Both the position numbers and the translations under genes were made by a program. A stretch of 9,982 nt of DNA from the NCBI GenBank assembly GCA_023412495.1, contig JAEYNP010000027.1, forward strand, positions 1-9,982, in the 5' to 3' direction. Source of the stretch: Pseudomonadota bacterium (lineage in GTDB: Bacteria > Desulfobacterota > Desulfobulbia > Desulfobulbales > Desulfocapsaceae). This document shows, one piece after another, positions 1-7,619 of the stretch (the first letter of the stretch is position 1; each line of letters opens with the position of its first letter). The notes beneath the pieces were generated by a model, which had not been told where the DNA came from, made no database searches, and was given only the letters and a program-made list of their open reading frames with translations.

Positions 1-1
1 A

Positions 2-226
2 AAAGACATTGCCAACCTGATATTATTTGGTAAGGCTACGTATAATAAAATGATACAAAACCTCTGGTGGGCTGCGGGTTATAATATACTTGCAATCCCT
101 TTAGCAGCAGGTGTATTATACAAGTGGGGATTTATGTTAAGTCCTGCAATTGGTGCTGTTTTGATGAGTTTAAGCACTATTGTAGTAGCAATAAATGCAC
201 AGCTATTAAAAAGACGACTGACATGA
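2..226 (+). CDS. C-terminal end of a copper/heavy-metal P1B-type ATPase (partial)
   Basis: This is the last 74 codons of a gene that begins before the window; the stop is TGA at 224-226. The family pumps Cu or related metal ions across the inner membrane using ATP. What is seen is the last part of the transporter after the P and hinge domains. It starts with a soluble-to-membrane junction ([17 protein letters not shown]). The first of the two final helices carries the GYN motif (YN at residues 27-28 of the fragment). The last helix carries MSLST (residues 55-59) and ends in [11 protein letters not shown]. In P1B ATPases the YN and MxxS residues of these two helices help form the metal site, which points to a CopA/CopB-like pump. 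The CPx motif and phosphorylation site lie outside the window, so the exact metal cannot be decided. The hairpin E1 starts 40 bases after the stop. Confidence 0.88.
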   Translation, partial: KDIANLILFGKATYNKMIQNLWWAAGYNILAIPLAAGVLYKWGFMLSPAIGAVLMSLSTIVVAINAQLLKRRLT

Positions 227-266
227 GAAAATCAAGTTACATAGACGCAGAAAAGAAGCACGAACC

Positions 267-392
267 GCTAACAGGCGTTTGGCTCAATGGCGGGTGACGT
301 GGTTAATTGAACATTGTACCTCGCATCAACTTTTGTGGTGTATTGACAGTTTTGTGCTCCGAAACCCGCCACTGCGCCAAGCGCCTGTTAGC
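267..392. repeat. attC-like imperfect inverted repeat E1
   Basis: A long hairpin with arms 267-295 and 364-392 and a loop of 68 bases. The outer 11 bp (GCTAACAGGCG against CGCCTGTTAGC) pair perfectly. The next 18 positions match at 15. The arms begin with GCTAAC and end with GTTAGC, so the AAC/GTT core of integron attC sites is present, but the flanking bases do not match the full RYYYAAC/GTTRRRY consensus. The inner stem end (GGCGGGT / ACCCGCC) and several loop blocks recur in E3. It lies between the ATPase stop and the glycosidase. It could be a recombination site, a transcription terminator or an unrelated palindromic repeat family; the sequence alone does not choose between these. Confidence 0.75.
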
Positions 393-406
393 AATAATTT
401 AAAACC

Positions 407-426
407 CTAGTCATATCTAGTCATAT
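407..426. repeat. Perfect tandem 10-bp repeat upstream of the glycosidase
   Basis: The unit CTAGTCATAT occurs twice with no gap (407-416 and 417-426), 34 bases before the glycosidase ATG. It may be a regulator-binding site, or a product of replication slippage at a junction. No clear TAnnTTTG promoter box is visible in this leader, so its relation to transcription is unknown. Confidence 0.8.
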
Positions 427-460
427 AGCTGAACAAGACATAATTTTAAAAAAATACATA

Positions 461-2080
461 ATGAAAACAAAGAAAATTGCAATTATCCTATTTGTACTAA
501 TCCTACAAATACAACAGGGATTCTCTCAAAAAAGTATTCCTTACTTACAAAAGATAGGAGATAAAACCCATTTGGTTGTTGACGGAAAACCATTTATTGT
601 TTTAGGAGGAGAGTTAGGAAACTCATCTTTTACTTCAGTAGAATATATGACACCTCATTGGGAAAAGTTCAAAACCATGAACCTTAATACAATTTTAGCA
701 CCTGTTTATTGGGAATTAATTGAACCCATAGAAGGGCAATTCGATTTTGAATTATTGGATGAACTTATATCTGAAACTAGAAAAAATGATTTGAAATTAA
801 TTATACTCTGGTTTGGTTCTTGGAAAAACAGTATGTCTAGCCATGTGCCGTCTTGGGTAAAACAAAACCAAGCAAAATATCCTAGAGCTGTTGATGAACG
901 CGGAGTAAGTCAGGAAATTTTAACCCCATTTAGTGAGGACAATCTTCAAGCAGATTTAAATGCTTTCAAAGCATTAATGAGCCATATTAAAAAGGTTGAT
1001 AGTGAAAATCAAACAATAATTATGGTACAGCCTGAAAATGAAATAGGAATGTTGCCTTCAGCAAGAGATTATCACCCATTAGCAAATAAGCTTTTTAAAG
1101 AACAAGTACCAACTGAATTAATTGACTATTTGCAAAAAAACAAAGAAAATTTAGTTCCGGAATTTTTAAATATTTGGAGAGAAAATGGATATAAAACACA
1201 AGGAACATGGGAAGAAATATTTGGTGCGGGTTATGGAACAGATGAATTATTCATGGCTTGGTATTTTGCAAAGTTTACGGAAGAAATCACAAAAGCAGGG
1301 AAGGACGTTTATCCCTTACCTATGTTCGTAAATGCCGCATTGATAAGACCTGGAAAAATCCCCGGAGAATATCCAAGTGCAGGCCCTTTACCACATTTAT
1401 TGGATGTCTGGAAAGCGGGTGCGCCTTCTGTTGATATGTTCTCTCCGGATTTTTACAACCCTAATTTTGAATATTGGAACGACCTCTATGCTCGTCAAAA
1501 CAATCCCCTTTTTATCCCTGAACACAAGTTTGACAATACGGTTGGAGCAAAAGCATTGTTTGCAATAGGTCATTATGAAGCAATTGGCTTTTCACCCTTT
1601 AGTATAGAAAATAACGTGAATTCGGAACTGACTGGTGCATATAGTCTAATAGACCAATTACATCCGATAATCACCGAAAACTTTGGTCAAAATAGAATAG
1701 AAGGTGTTTTATTGGACAGAGATAAAATACTTTCAACGATTGTATTGGGAGATTATGAATTTTCGTTCAAAAATAGTTACACATTGGGTTGGGAAGCAGG
1801 TGCCAGTGAAGACGTTTGGGATTCTGGAGGTGCAATAATCATTCAAACAAATACCAATGAGTTTTATGTTGCAGGCTCAGGTGTTGTAGTAACTTTTAAA
1901 AATTGGAAAAATAGAAACAAAGTAGTCGGTATTTTGGACAGCGAGGAAGGTATTTTTGAAAATGGCAAATGGAAAGTATTACGACACCTTAATGGAGACC
2001 AAACACACCAAGGAAGACATATAAGAATAAGTCATGGAAACTATTCTATTCAAAAAATTCGATTATATGAGTATGAATAA
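461..2080 (+). CDS. Secreted GH35-type beta-galactosidase-like glycosidase with DUF5597-like C-terminus
   Basis: The 539-residue protein is predicted to remove terminal galactose or a similar sugar from a glycan in the periplasm or outside the cell. Residues 1-22 are a signal peptide: lysines, a hydrophobic core, then a QQGFSQ end. There is no lipobox cysteine. The catalytic TIM barrel follows, with a DGKPFIVLGGEL strand (41-52) typical of GH35 and an LAPVYWELIEP strand (79-89). Motif QPENEIG (190-196) gives E194 as likely acid/base. FIPEHKF (351-357) gives E354 as likely nucleophile. From about 400 to the end it is beta-rich and resembles the DUF5597 domain joined to GH35 enzymes such as the xyloglucan beta-galactosidase Bgl35A of Cellvibrio japonicus. 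Substrate is inferred from family only. No SusC/SusD pair, regulator or other carbohydrate gene adjoins it. It stands alone between hairpins E1 and E2, with its stop 11 bases before E2. The leader is A-rich with no Shine-Dalgarno box. Confidence 0.85.
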   Translation: MKTKKIAIILFVLILQIQQGFSQKSIPYLQKIGDKTHLVVDGKPFIVLGGELGNSSFTSVEYMTPHWEKFKTMNLNTILAPVYWELIEPIEGQFDFELLDELISETRKNDLKLIILWFGSWKNSMSSHVPSWVKQNQAKYPRAVDERGVSQEILTPFSEDNLQADLNAFKALMSHIKKVDSENQTIIMVQPENEIGMLPSARDYHPLANKLFKEQVPTELIDYLQKNKENLVPEFLNIWRENGYKTQGTWEEIFGAGYGTDELFMAWYFAKFTEEITKAGKDVYPLPMFVNAALIRPGKIPGEYPSAGPLPHLLDVWKAGAPSVDMFSPDFYNPNFEYWNDLYARQNNPLFIPEHKFDNTVGAKALFAIGHYEAIGFSPFSIENNVNSELTGAYSLIDQLHPIITENFGQNRIEGVLLDRDKILSTIVLGDYEFSFKNSYTLGWEAGASEDVWDSGGAIIIQTNTNEFYVAGSGVVVTFKNWKNRNKVVGILDSEEGIFENGKWKVLRHLNGDQTHQGRHIRISHGNYSIQKIRLYEYE

Positions 2081-2091
2081 AAAAAACTATT

Positions 2092-2223
2092 GCTAACAGC
2101 CAATATAGCACAGCGGGGCGATATGTTCTCATTCGGCATTCCGTCTACGTTTCAGCATTTTCATCGGTGGATAAAAACGCGTTCCAAAAACCCCGCCGAT
2201 GCCATATTGGCAAAACGTTGGCA
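2092..2223. repeat. attC-like imperfect inverted repeat E2
   Basis: The stem is formed by 2099-2118 and 2191-2211. GCCAATAT pairs with ATATTGGC, and GCGGGG with CCCCGC, with one mismatch and a small asymmetric bulge between. The loop is 72 bases. Outside the stem, TGCTAAC (2091-2097) faces GTTGGCA (2217-2223). One unpaired base lies between core and stem on the left and five (AAAAC) on the right. Such an unpaired spacer between the R and L boxes, and extrahelical bases, are known features of integron attC sites. It sits right behind the glycosidase stop, as an attC sits behind a cassette gene. The hairpin could also act as a terminator, although its loop is long for that. Confidence 0.72.
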
Positions 2224-2372
2224 ACAAGTGTAAAAAGACAGACGAGCAGACAGATACGATAGTGATAAATTGAAAATAGAAAGGATTTAGCTTCTTGATA
2301 GGACAGTGCAAATTTGATGGAAATTTATTTTGTTTTTTTCTTCCCCTCGCAAAAAAAGAAGAAAGAAACCCC
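2224..2372. other. Non-coding spacer with T-tract and A-tract
   Basis: No credible gene is seen here. The stretch holds an unremarkable AT-rich part, then a run of T with TTTCTTC (around 2330-2343) followed by an A-run with GAAGAAA (2351-2365), which can form a weak hairpin. Short frames on either strand across this stretch read through low-complexity sequence and the neighbouring repeats and have no domain-like features. Confidence 0.6.
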
Positions 2373-2456
2373 ACCCACATTGCAGCACATTTGCAAACCC
2401 CACGAGCCAACGCTCAAAACCAAAGCTTGCAAAAGAGCTGCAATTTTGCTTACGCA
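2373..2456 (+). repeat. Imperfect direct repeat, left copy, upstream of the restriction operon
   Basis: This segment aligns in the same orientation with 9509-9592, on the far side of the restriction operon. By hand the two agree at roughly three quarters of positions, with a few one-base gaps. The best blocks are an ACGCTC-AAACCAAAGCTT core and an AAAGAGCT block, and both copies end in ACGCA. The copies begin 7.1 kb apart and enclose hsdR through the PIN-like gene. The left copy also overlaps the -33 element of the operon promoter. It may be an interspersed repeat family of the host genome, or the mark of insertion or homologous exchange of the operon. Confidence 0.7.
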
Positions 2457-2479
2457 CCCCTGCCAAATTGTTACATTTG
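2445..2479 (+). promoter_or_regulatory. Bacteroidota-type promoter for the hsdRMS-PIN operon
   Basis: TACATTTG at 2472-2479 is a perfect match to the Bacteroidota -7 box TAnnTTTG. A TTTG at 2445-2448 lies 23 bases upstream, within the 17-23 base spacing described for Flavobacterium promoters. Transcription would start near 2486 and give a short A/T-rich leader before the ATG at 2503. The -33 element falls inside the left direct repeat. No operator is evident. Confidence 0.6.
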
Positions 2480-2502
2480 TGCTTTAAATTGAATTTAAAA
2501 TA

Positions 2503-4890
2503 ATGGACAAAAAGAAATTATCGGAACGTGATATTTGCACCAAGTTTATTACGCCTGCGTTAGAAAACGCTGGCTGGGATAAGCATTTGCAAATATTGGA
2601 GGAGGTTTCTTTTACTGATGGGAAAATATATGTCCGTGGAAAATTTACTGCAAGGGGACAGCGAAAAAGAGCTGATTATATTCTGTATTACAAACCCAAT
2701 ATTCCGATAGCGATAATTGAAGCCAAAGACAATAACCATACGGTAAGGGCTGGAATCCAACAAGGACTTGATTATGCAAGAATTTTAGATATACCTTGTG
2801 TTTTCAGTAGCAACGGAAACGGTTTTCTTTTTCACGACAGAACTGCAACGGACGGGGATATTGAAAAGGAAATTGGATTAAATGAGTTTCCAACTCCCGA
2901 AGAACTCTGGGCAAAATACAAGCAATACAAAGGAATTACTACACCTGATGCTGAAAAGATTGCTTCTCAAGAATACTTTTTCGATGGTTCAGGTCGTAGA
3001 CCAAGATATTACCAACAGATTGCGGTAAACAGAACCGTTGAAGCCATTGCAAACGGACAAAATAGGATTTTGCTTGTAATGGCAACTGGAACAGGTAAAA
3101 CATACACCTCATTTCAAATCATTCATCGACTTTGGAAAAGCGGAGCAAAAAAACGGATTTTATTTTTAGCTGACCGCAATGCTTTAATTGACCAAACCAA
3201 ACGTGGCGATTTCAAACACTTCAAAGACAAAATGACTGTGGTAAAGCACAGACAAATTGATAAAAGTTTTGAAGTTTATTTGGCATTGTATCAAGGACTT
3301 TCTGGAAATGATGAATCAGCAAATGTTTACAGACAGTTTTCAAGAGAGTTTTTCGACTTGATTGTAATTGACGAGTGCCACCGTGGTAGCGCAAAAGACG
3401 ATAGCAGTTGGAGAGAAATTTTAAATTATTTCAAAACTGCAACACACATCGGTTTGACTGCAACACCAAAGGAAACAAATGAAGCAAGCAATTCCGAATA
3501 TTTTGGCGACCCGATTTACACCTACTCATTGCGACAAGGTATTGACGATGGATTCCTTGCTCCGTATCGTGTAATTAGAATTGCATTAAATGTTGATGCC
3601 GAAGGCTGGCGACCCGACCAAGGGCAAACCGATGTAAACGGCAACGAGATTGAAGATAGAATATACAACCGCCGTGAGTTTGATAAAAACCTTGTGATTG
3701 AGGAACGCACCGATTTGGTTGCACTAAAACTCAGCGAGTTTCTGAAAGGGTACGACCGTTTTGCAAAATCTATTGTTTTCTGCGTTGATATTGACCATGC
3801 AGAGCGTATGCGCACCGCATTGGCAAAACAAAATTCCGATTTGGTTGCCGAAAACTACAAGTACATCATGCAAATTACAGGCGACAATGACGAGGGTAAA
3901 CGAGAATTGGACAACTTCATAAATCCCGAAGAAAAATATCCTGTAATTGCCACTACTTCGGAATTGATGACAACTGGCGTTGATGCACAAACTTGTAAAG
4001 TGATTGTGCTGGATGCCAACATTAATTCCATGACCAAATTCAAACAGATTATCGGTCGTGGAACACGGATAAACGAAGAATACGGCAAATTGTATTTCAC
4101 AATTTTGGATTTCAGAAATGCAACAGATTTATTTGCCGACCCTGATTTTGACGGCGACCCGATACGAATAAAACCTGTTTCGGAAGATGCCGACTTGGGC
4201 GATGTAATTGACGAAGAAGAAACAAACGAAGAACCGATAATAGATGAAGAAACTGGCGAAGAAATTATTTTAGACCCACCAATGCCGCAGCCTGAACCAC
4301 CGTTTACTCCAGAGCCACCAACTCGAAGAGAAAAAGTTTATGTAAATGGTGTGGATGTTTCGGTATTGATTAGCCGTGAATTGCATTTCGACCAGCACGG
4401 AAAACCAATTACAACAAGTCTGAAAGACCATACAAGGGAAATTATTCAGGGGCAGTTTGCTTCATTGGACGAGTTCCTGAACAAATGGAATACAACCGAA
4501 CGAAAGGAAGCAATTATTGCAGAATTGATTGAGCAAGGCGTAATGGTGGAAGCCTTGTATGAAGCAGTTGACAAGCAGGTTGATTTATTCGACCTCATTT
4601 GTCATGTGGCTTACGACCAACCACCAATGACCCGAAAAGAACGGGCAAACAACGTGAAGAAACGGAACTATTTTACCAAGTATGGCGAACAAGCCCGAAA
4701 AGTTTTAGAAGCATTGCTCGACAAATACGCTGACCAAGGCATTGAAAACATAGAGAACATTCAAATACTGACTGTTCCGCCCATCAATGAATTTGGTTCG
4801 GTAACGGAAATTATCAAAGCGTTTGGCAGTCGTGAAGAATACGAGAAAGCCATCAAAGAATTAGAAAACGAATTATACAAAGTAGCATAG
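2503..4890 (+). CDS. hsdR: Type I restriction enzyme R subunit (EcoEI-like)
   Basis: The motor and nuclease subunit translocates DNA using ATP and cuts it far from an unmethylated target site; it works only in complex with HsdM and HsdS. The protein is 795 residues, close to EcoEI-type HsdR. The N-terminal PD-(D/E)xK nuclease shows RADYIL (D58) and IIEAK (E73, K75). The SF2 helicase follows, with Walker A ATGTGKT (194-200), DECH (290-293), LTATP (318-322) and QIIGRGTR (515-522). All key residues are present, so the enzyme should be active. Residues about 560-608 are an acidic then proline-rich linker, and the rest matches the EcoEI-type C-terminal domain that docks on the methylase core. The ATG has an A-rich leader about 17 bases from the predicted transcription start. 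hsdM begins 4 bases after the stop. Confidence 0.96.
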   Translation: MDKKKLSERDICTKFITPALENAGWDKHLQILEEVSFTDGKIYVRGKFTARGQRKRADYILYYKPNIPIAIIEAKDNNHTVRAGIQQGLDYARILDIPCVFSSNGNGFLFHDRTATDGDIEKEIGLNEFPTPEELWAKYKQYKGITTPDAEKIASQEYFFDGSGRRPRYYQQIAVNRTVEAIANGQNRILLVMATGTGKTYTSFQIIHRLWKSGAKKRILFLADRNALIDQTKRGDFKHFKDKMTVVKHRQIDKSFEVYLALYQGLSGNDESANVYRQFSREFFDLIVIDECHRGSAKDDSSWREILNYFKTATHIGLTATPKETNEASNSEYFGDPIYTYSLRQGIDDGFLAPYRVIRIALNVDAEGWRPDQGQTDVNGNEIEDRIYNRREFDKNLVIEERTDLVALKLSEFLKGYDRFAKSIVFCVDIDHAERMRTALAKQNSDLVAENYKYIMQITGDNDEGKRELDNFINPEEKYPVIATTSELMTTGVDAQTCKVIVLDANINSMTKFKQIIGRGTRINEEYGKLYFTILDFRNATDLFADPDFDGDPIRIKPVSEDADLGDVIDEEETNEEPIIDEETGEEIILDPPMPQPEPPFTPEPPTRREKVYVNGVDVSVLISRELHFDQHGKPITTSLKDHTREIIQGQFASLDEFLNKWNTTERKEAIIAELIEQGVMVEALYEAVDKQVDLFDLICHVAYDQPPMTRKERANNVKKRNYFTKYGEQARKVLEALLDKYADQGIENIENIQILTVPPINEFGSVTEIIKAFGSREEYEKAIKELENELYKVA

Positions 4891-4894
4891 ACAA

Positions 4895-6316
4895 ATGAGC
4901 AACATAGCAGGCACTATAAAATCAATCAGAGATATTTTCCGCAAAGACCCGGGCTTGAGTGGAGATGCACAACGCATTGAGCAATTGGGTTGGATGATAT
5001 TTCTGAAACTCTTTGACGACAAAGACAAGGAAAAAGAAATCCTTAACCCCAAATACAAATCAGACATTCCTACGGAATTGCAGTGGCGAAATTGGGCAGA
5101 AAATGATGAAGGCATCACGGGCGATGAACTCATCAATTTTGTGAACAACAAATTGTTCCCTACACTCAAAAATCTTACGGTTTCGGCTGATGACAGATTG
5201 GGCATTACCATTCGCCAGATTTTTGACGGAACCAACAACTATATGAAAAGCGGAACCTCTTTCCGCCAGGCCATCAACAAACTCAACGAAATTGATTTTA
5301 ACAGCAGCAAGGAGCATCACGTTTTTAATGTGATTTATGAGGAGATTTTGCAGGGATTGGCTGCCAAGAAAGATACAGGCGAATTTTACACGCCAAGAGC
5401 CGTAACCCAGTTTATTGTGGATATGGTAAACCCCAAATTGGGCGAGAAAATTACTGACCCTGCTTGCGGCACTGCGGGCTTTTTGGTGTGTGCCATTGAA
5501 CACCTGAAAAAGCAGGTAAAAAACATTGAAGACCGCAAGACCTTGCAAGAAACCGTAACAGGCAGCGAACTGAAACCCTTGCCTTTTATGCTGAGTGTGG
5601 TAAACCTGATTACCCACGACATTGAAGTGCCACAAATTATAAACGGAGATTCTTTAAGCCGAGAATATACCTCTATCCGACAAACAGACCGTGTGGACAT
5701 CATTGTTGCCAATCCGCCTTTTGGTGGTGTGGTGGGCGATGGTATGGAAACCAATTTCCCTTTGAATTACCGCACCAAGGAAAGTGCCGATTTGTTTTTG
5801 ATACTGTTTATCCAATTACTGAAAGATGGCGGACGGGCAGGCATTGTTTTGCCCGATGGCAGTTTAACAGGTGATGGTGTAAAACAACGGGTAAGACAAA
5901 AACTGTTGGAAGATTGCAATGTGCATACCATTGTGCGATTGCCCCAAAGTGTATTTGCACCCTATGCCACCGTAAACACCAACCTGATTTTCTTTGAAAA
6001 AGGAAAGCCTACAAAAGAGATTTGGTACTACGAACACACTTTGCCCGAAGGTCAAAAAGCATACAGTAAAACTAAACCAATACGCATTGAAGAATTTGAA
6101 CCTGTCAAACAATGGTGGCAAAACCGTAAAGAAAGCGAATCAGCTTGGAAAGTGTCAATGCAAACCATCATAGACCGCAACTATGATTTGGATATTAAGA
6201 ACCCAAATAAAGTTGTAGAAGAAGTTGTTTATGATAGAAAGGCAATCATCAATAAAATTGAAAGCAACCAATCGCAAATTTCCAAGATTTTGGAAGAATT
6301 AAAATCGTTAGCATAA
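4895..6316 (+). CDS. hsdM: Type I restriction-modification DNA adenine methyltransferase (M subunit)
   Basis: This subunit transfers a methyl group from S-adenosylmethionine to N6 of adenine in the target site. Two copies bind one HsdS, giving a methylase that also forms the core of the restriction complex. The 473-residue protein has an N-terminal helical HsdM domain (about 5-145), then the GEFYTPR motif (162-168). SAM-binding motif I is DPACGTAGF (188-196), and the catalytic motif IV is NPPF (273-276). These are intact, so activity is expected. The C-terminal part (about 420-473) is helical and fits contact with HsdS. It starts 4 bases after hsdR, and its TAA is followed directly by the hsdS ATG with no spacing, which suggests translational coupling. 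Confidence 0.96.
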   Translation: MSNIAGTIKSIRDIFRKDPGLSGDAQRIEQLGWMIFLKLFDDKDKEKEILNPKYKSDIPTELQWRNWAENDEGITGDELINFVNNKLFPTLKNLTVSADDRLGITIRQIFDGTNNYMKSGTSFRQAINKLNEIDFNSSKEHHVFNVIYEEILQGLAAKKDTGEFYTPRAVTQFIVDMVNPKLGEKITDPACGTAGFLVCAIEHLKKQVKNIEDRKTLQETVTGSELKPLPFMLSVVNLITHDIEVPQIINGDSLSREYTSIRQTDRVDIIVANPPFGGVVGDGMETNFPLNYRTKESADLFLILFIQLLKDGGRAGIVLPDGSLTGDGVKQRVRQKLLEDCNVHTIVRLPQSVFAPYATVNTNLIFFEKGKPTKEIWYYEHTLPEGQKAYSKTKPIRIEEFEPVKQWWQNRKESESAWKVSMQTIIDRNYDLDIKNPNKVVEEVVYDRKAIINKIESNQSQISKILEELKSLA

Positions 6317-7609
6317 ATGAAGTATAGATTAGGCGACATATGCACGATTACAAAAGGTGCAACAGGGATAATGAAAGCTATTCCAGGCCCTTATACAATG
6401 ATTGCATTGGGCGAAACCGACAAAACACATATCGAATATCAGTTTGATACAAAAGCAGTTATTATTCCTTTGGTTTCTTCCACAGGACACGGACACGCAA
6501 GTATGAAACGTGTAAAATACTGTGAGGGAAAATTTGCATTGGGAAATATCCTTTGTGCTGTTATTCCGAATGATGAAAGTTTTGTGTTAGCCAAGTATCT
6601 ACACATTTATCTGCATTGGAACAGAGAAGAATTGTTGGTTTCACAAATGAAGGGAATGGCAAACGTGAGTTTACCAATGAATAGAATTGCTGATGTAATG
6701 GTAACAGTGCCAAGCATTGACAAGCAAAGAGAAATTATTGAACTTGAAAAGCAATTAGTTGAGAAAGAAATAGAAGCCGATAACCTTTTTGCTGACCAAC
6801 TCACCCAGCTCGAAAACCTAAACCAAGCCATTTTACAAGAAGCAATACAGGGAAATTTAGTAAAGCAAAATACGAAAGACGAACCAGCCAGCGAATTACT
6901 CAAACGCATCAAAGCCGAGAAAACGAAATCAGGCAAAAAAGAAAAACCTTTACCACCCATCAAACCAGAAGATATTCCTTTTGAAATTCCTGAAAACTGG
7001 GAGTGGTGTAGATTGGGGGAAATTACAGATATACAAAGAGGCTCATCTCCAAGACCAAAAGGCGACCCTCGATATTTTTCAAAATCAAAAACCAACTTTA
7101 ATTGGATAACAATAAGCGATATTTCTAATTTCTGCGAAAATAACGTCCTTCTTCAAACAAGAGAATTCCTAACAGCAGAAGGTTCTAAACACAGTAGATA
7201 CGTTGATGTAAACGAATTTATAATAGCAGTTAGTGGCTCAACTACAGGCAAATGCTGTATAACAGGAGTTGAAGGATTCATTTATGACGGTCTTGCAGTT
7301 GCAAAGATTATTGAAAACAGTTTTGATTCAAGATACCTTTTGAATTATATGATGTGCTTATACACAACAATAAATAATTCAAAAACAGGTGCGTCATTCC
7401 CAAACATCAATACAGACTATCTGAACAATCTTATTTTTCCATTACCACCCATAAAGGAGCAAATAAAAATTAATAAAGAAATAGAAAAACAATTTGCCAA
7501 AACCAAACAATTAAAAGAATACATCATTGCCAACCAACAAGCCACCGAGCAACTGCTTAAAGCATTGCTGCATCAGGCGTTTGAGGTTGAGGAAATGGAA
7601 ACAGTGTAA
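6317..7609 (+). CDS. hsdS: Type I restriction-modification specificity subunit (two TRDs)
   Basis: HsdS reads the two halves of the bipartite DNA target and holds the two HsdM copies. The 430-residue length is normal for a full two-domain subunit. TRD1 spans about 1-135 and is followed by a coiled-coil spacer (about 136-185, with LEKQLVEKEIEA and QLENLNQAILQEA). A basic linker (about 196-215) follows. TRD2 spans about 225-378, starting PENWEWCRLGEI and containing RGSSPRPKGDPRYF. A second coiled coil runs from about 379 to 425 (PLPPIKEQIKINKEIEK ... LLKALLHQAF). The spacers correspond to each other (NLNQAILQEA, ATEQLLKALL), as in circularly arranged HsdS proteins. The recognition sequence cannot be read from sequence alone. 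TRD2 appears more AT-rich than hsdM, as expected where recognition domains are exchanged. Confidence 0.94.
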   Translation: MKYRLGDICTITKGATGIMKAIPGPYTMIALGETDKTHIEYQFDTKAVIIPLVSSTGHGHASMKRVKYCEGKFALGNILCAVIPNDESFVLAKYLHIYLHWNREELLVSQMKGMANVSLPMNRIADVMVTVPSIDKQREIIELEKQLVEKEIEADNLFADQLTQLENLNQAILQEAIQGNLVKQNTKDEPASELLKRIKAEKTKSGKKEKPLPPIKPEDIPFEIPENWEWCRLGEITDIQRGSSPRPKGDPRYFSKSKTNFNWITISDISNFCENNVLLQTREFLTAEGSKHSRYVDVNEFIIAVSGSTTGKCCITGVEGFIYDGLAVAKIIENSFDSRYLLNYMMCLYTTINNSKTGASFPNINTDYLNNLIFPLPPIKEQIKINKEIEKQFAKTKQLKEYIIANQQATEQLLKALLHQAFEVEEMETV

Positions 7610-7619
7610 AATATTTATT

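Noticed and set aside
244..253. GACGCAGAAA shared between 244-253 and 9680-9689, upstream of E1 and E3
   Set aside because: Ten bases with no wider alignment around them, and at different distances from the hairpins; chance is likely.
2129..2410. 93-residue open frame on the - strand
   Set aside because: It crosses hairpin E2, the spacer and the direct repeat; it has no recognisable motif and no leader, so it looks like chance.
2295..2492. 65-residue open frame before hsdR
   Set aside because: It runs through T/A tracts and the direct repeat, overlaps the operon promoter, has no domain-like pattern and is rich in residues produced by the repeat sequence.
5060..5635. 191-residue open frame on the - strand within hsdM
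   Set aside because: It lies wholly opposite intact hsdM motifs (GEFYTPR, DPACGTAG) and is a shadow of that gene.
7527..7619. Longer start for the PIN-like protein inside hsdS
   Set aside because: The extra 31 residues overlap the end of hsdS, are arginine/cysteine-rich and do not resemble the rest; the ATG at 7620 gives normal operon spacing.
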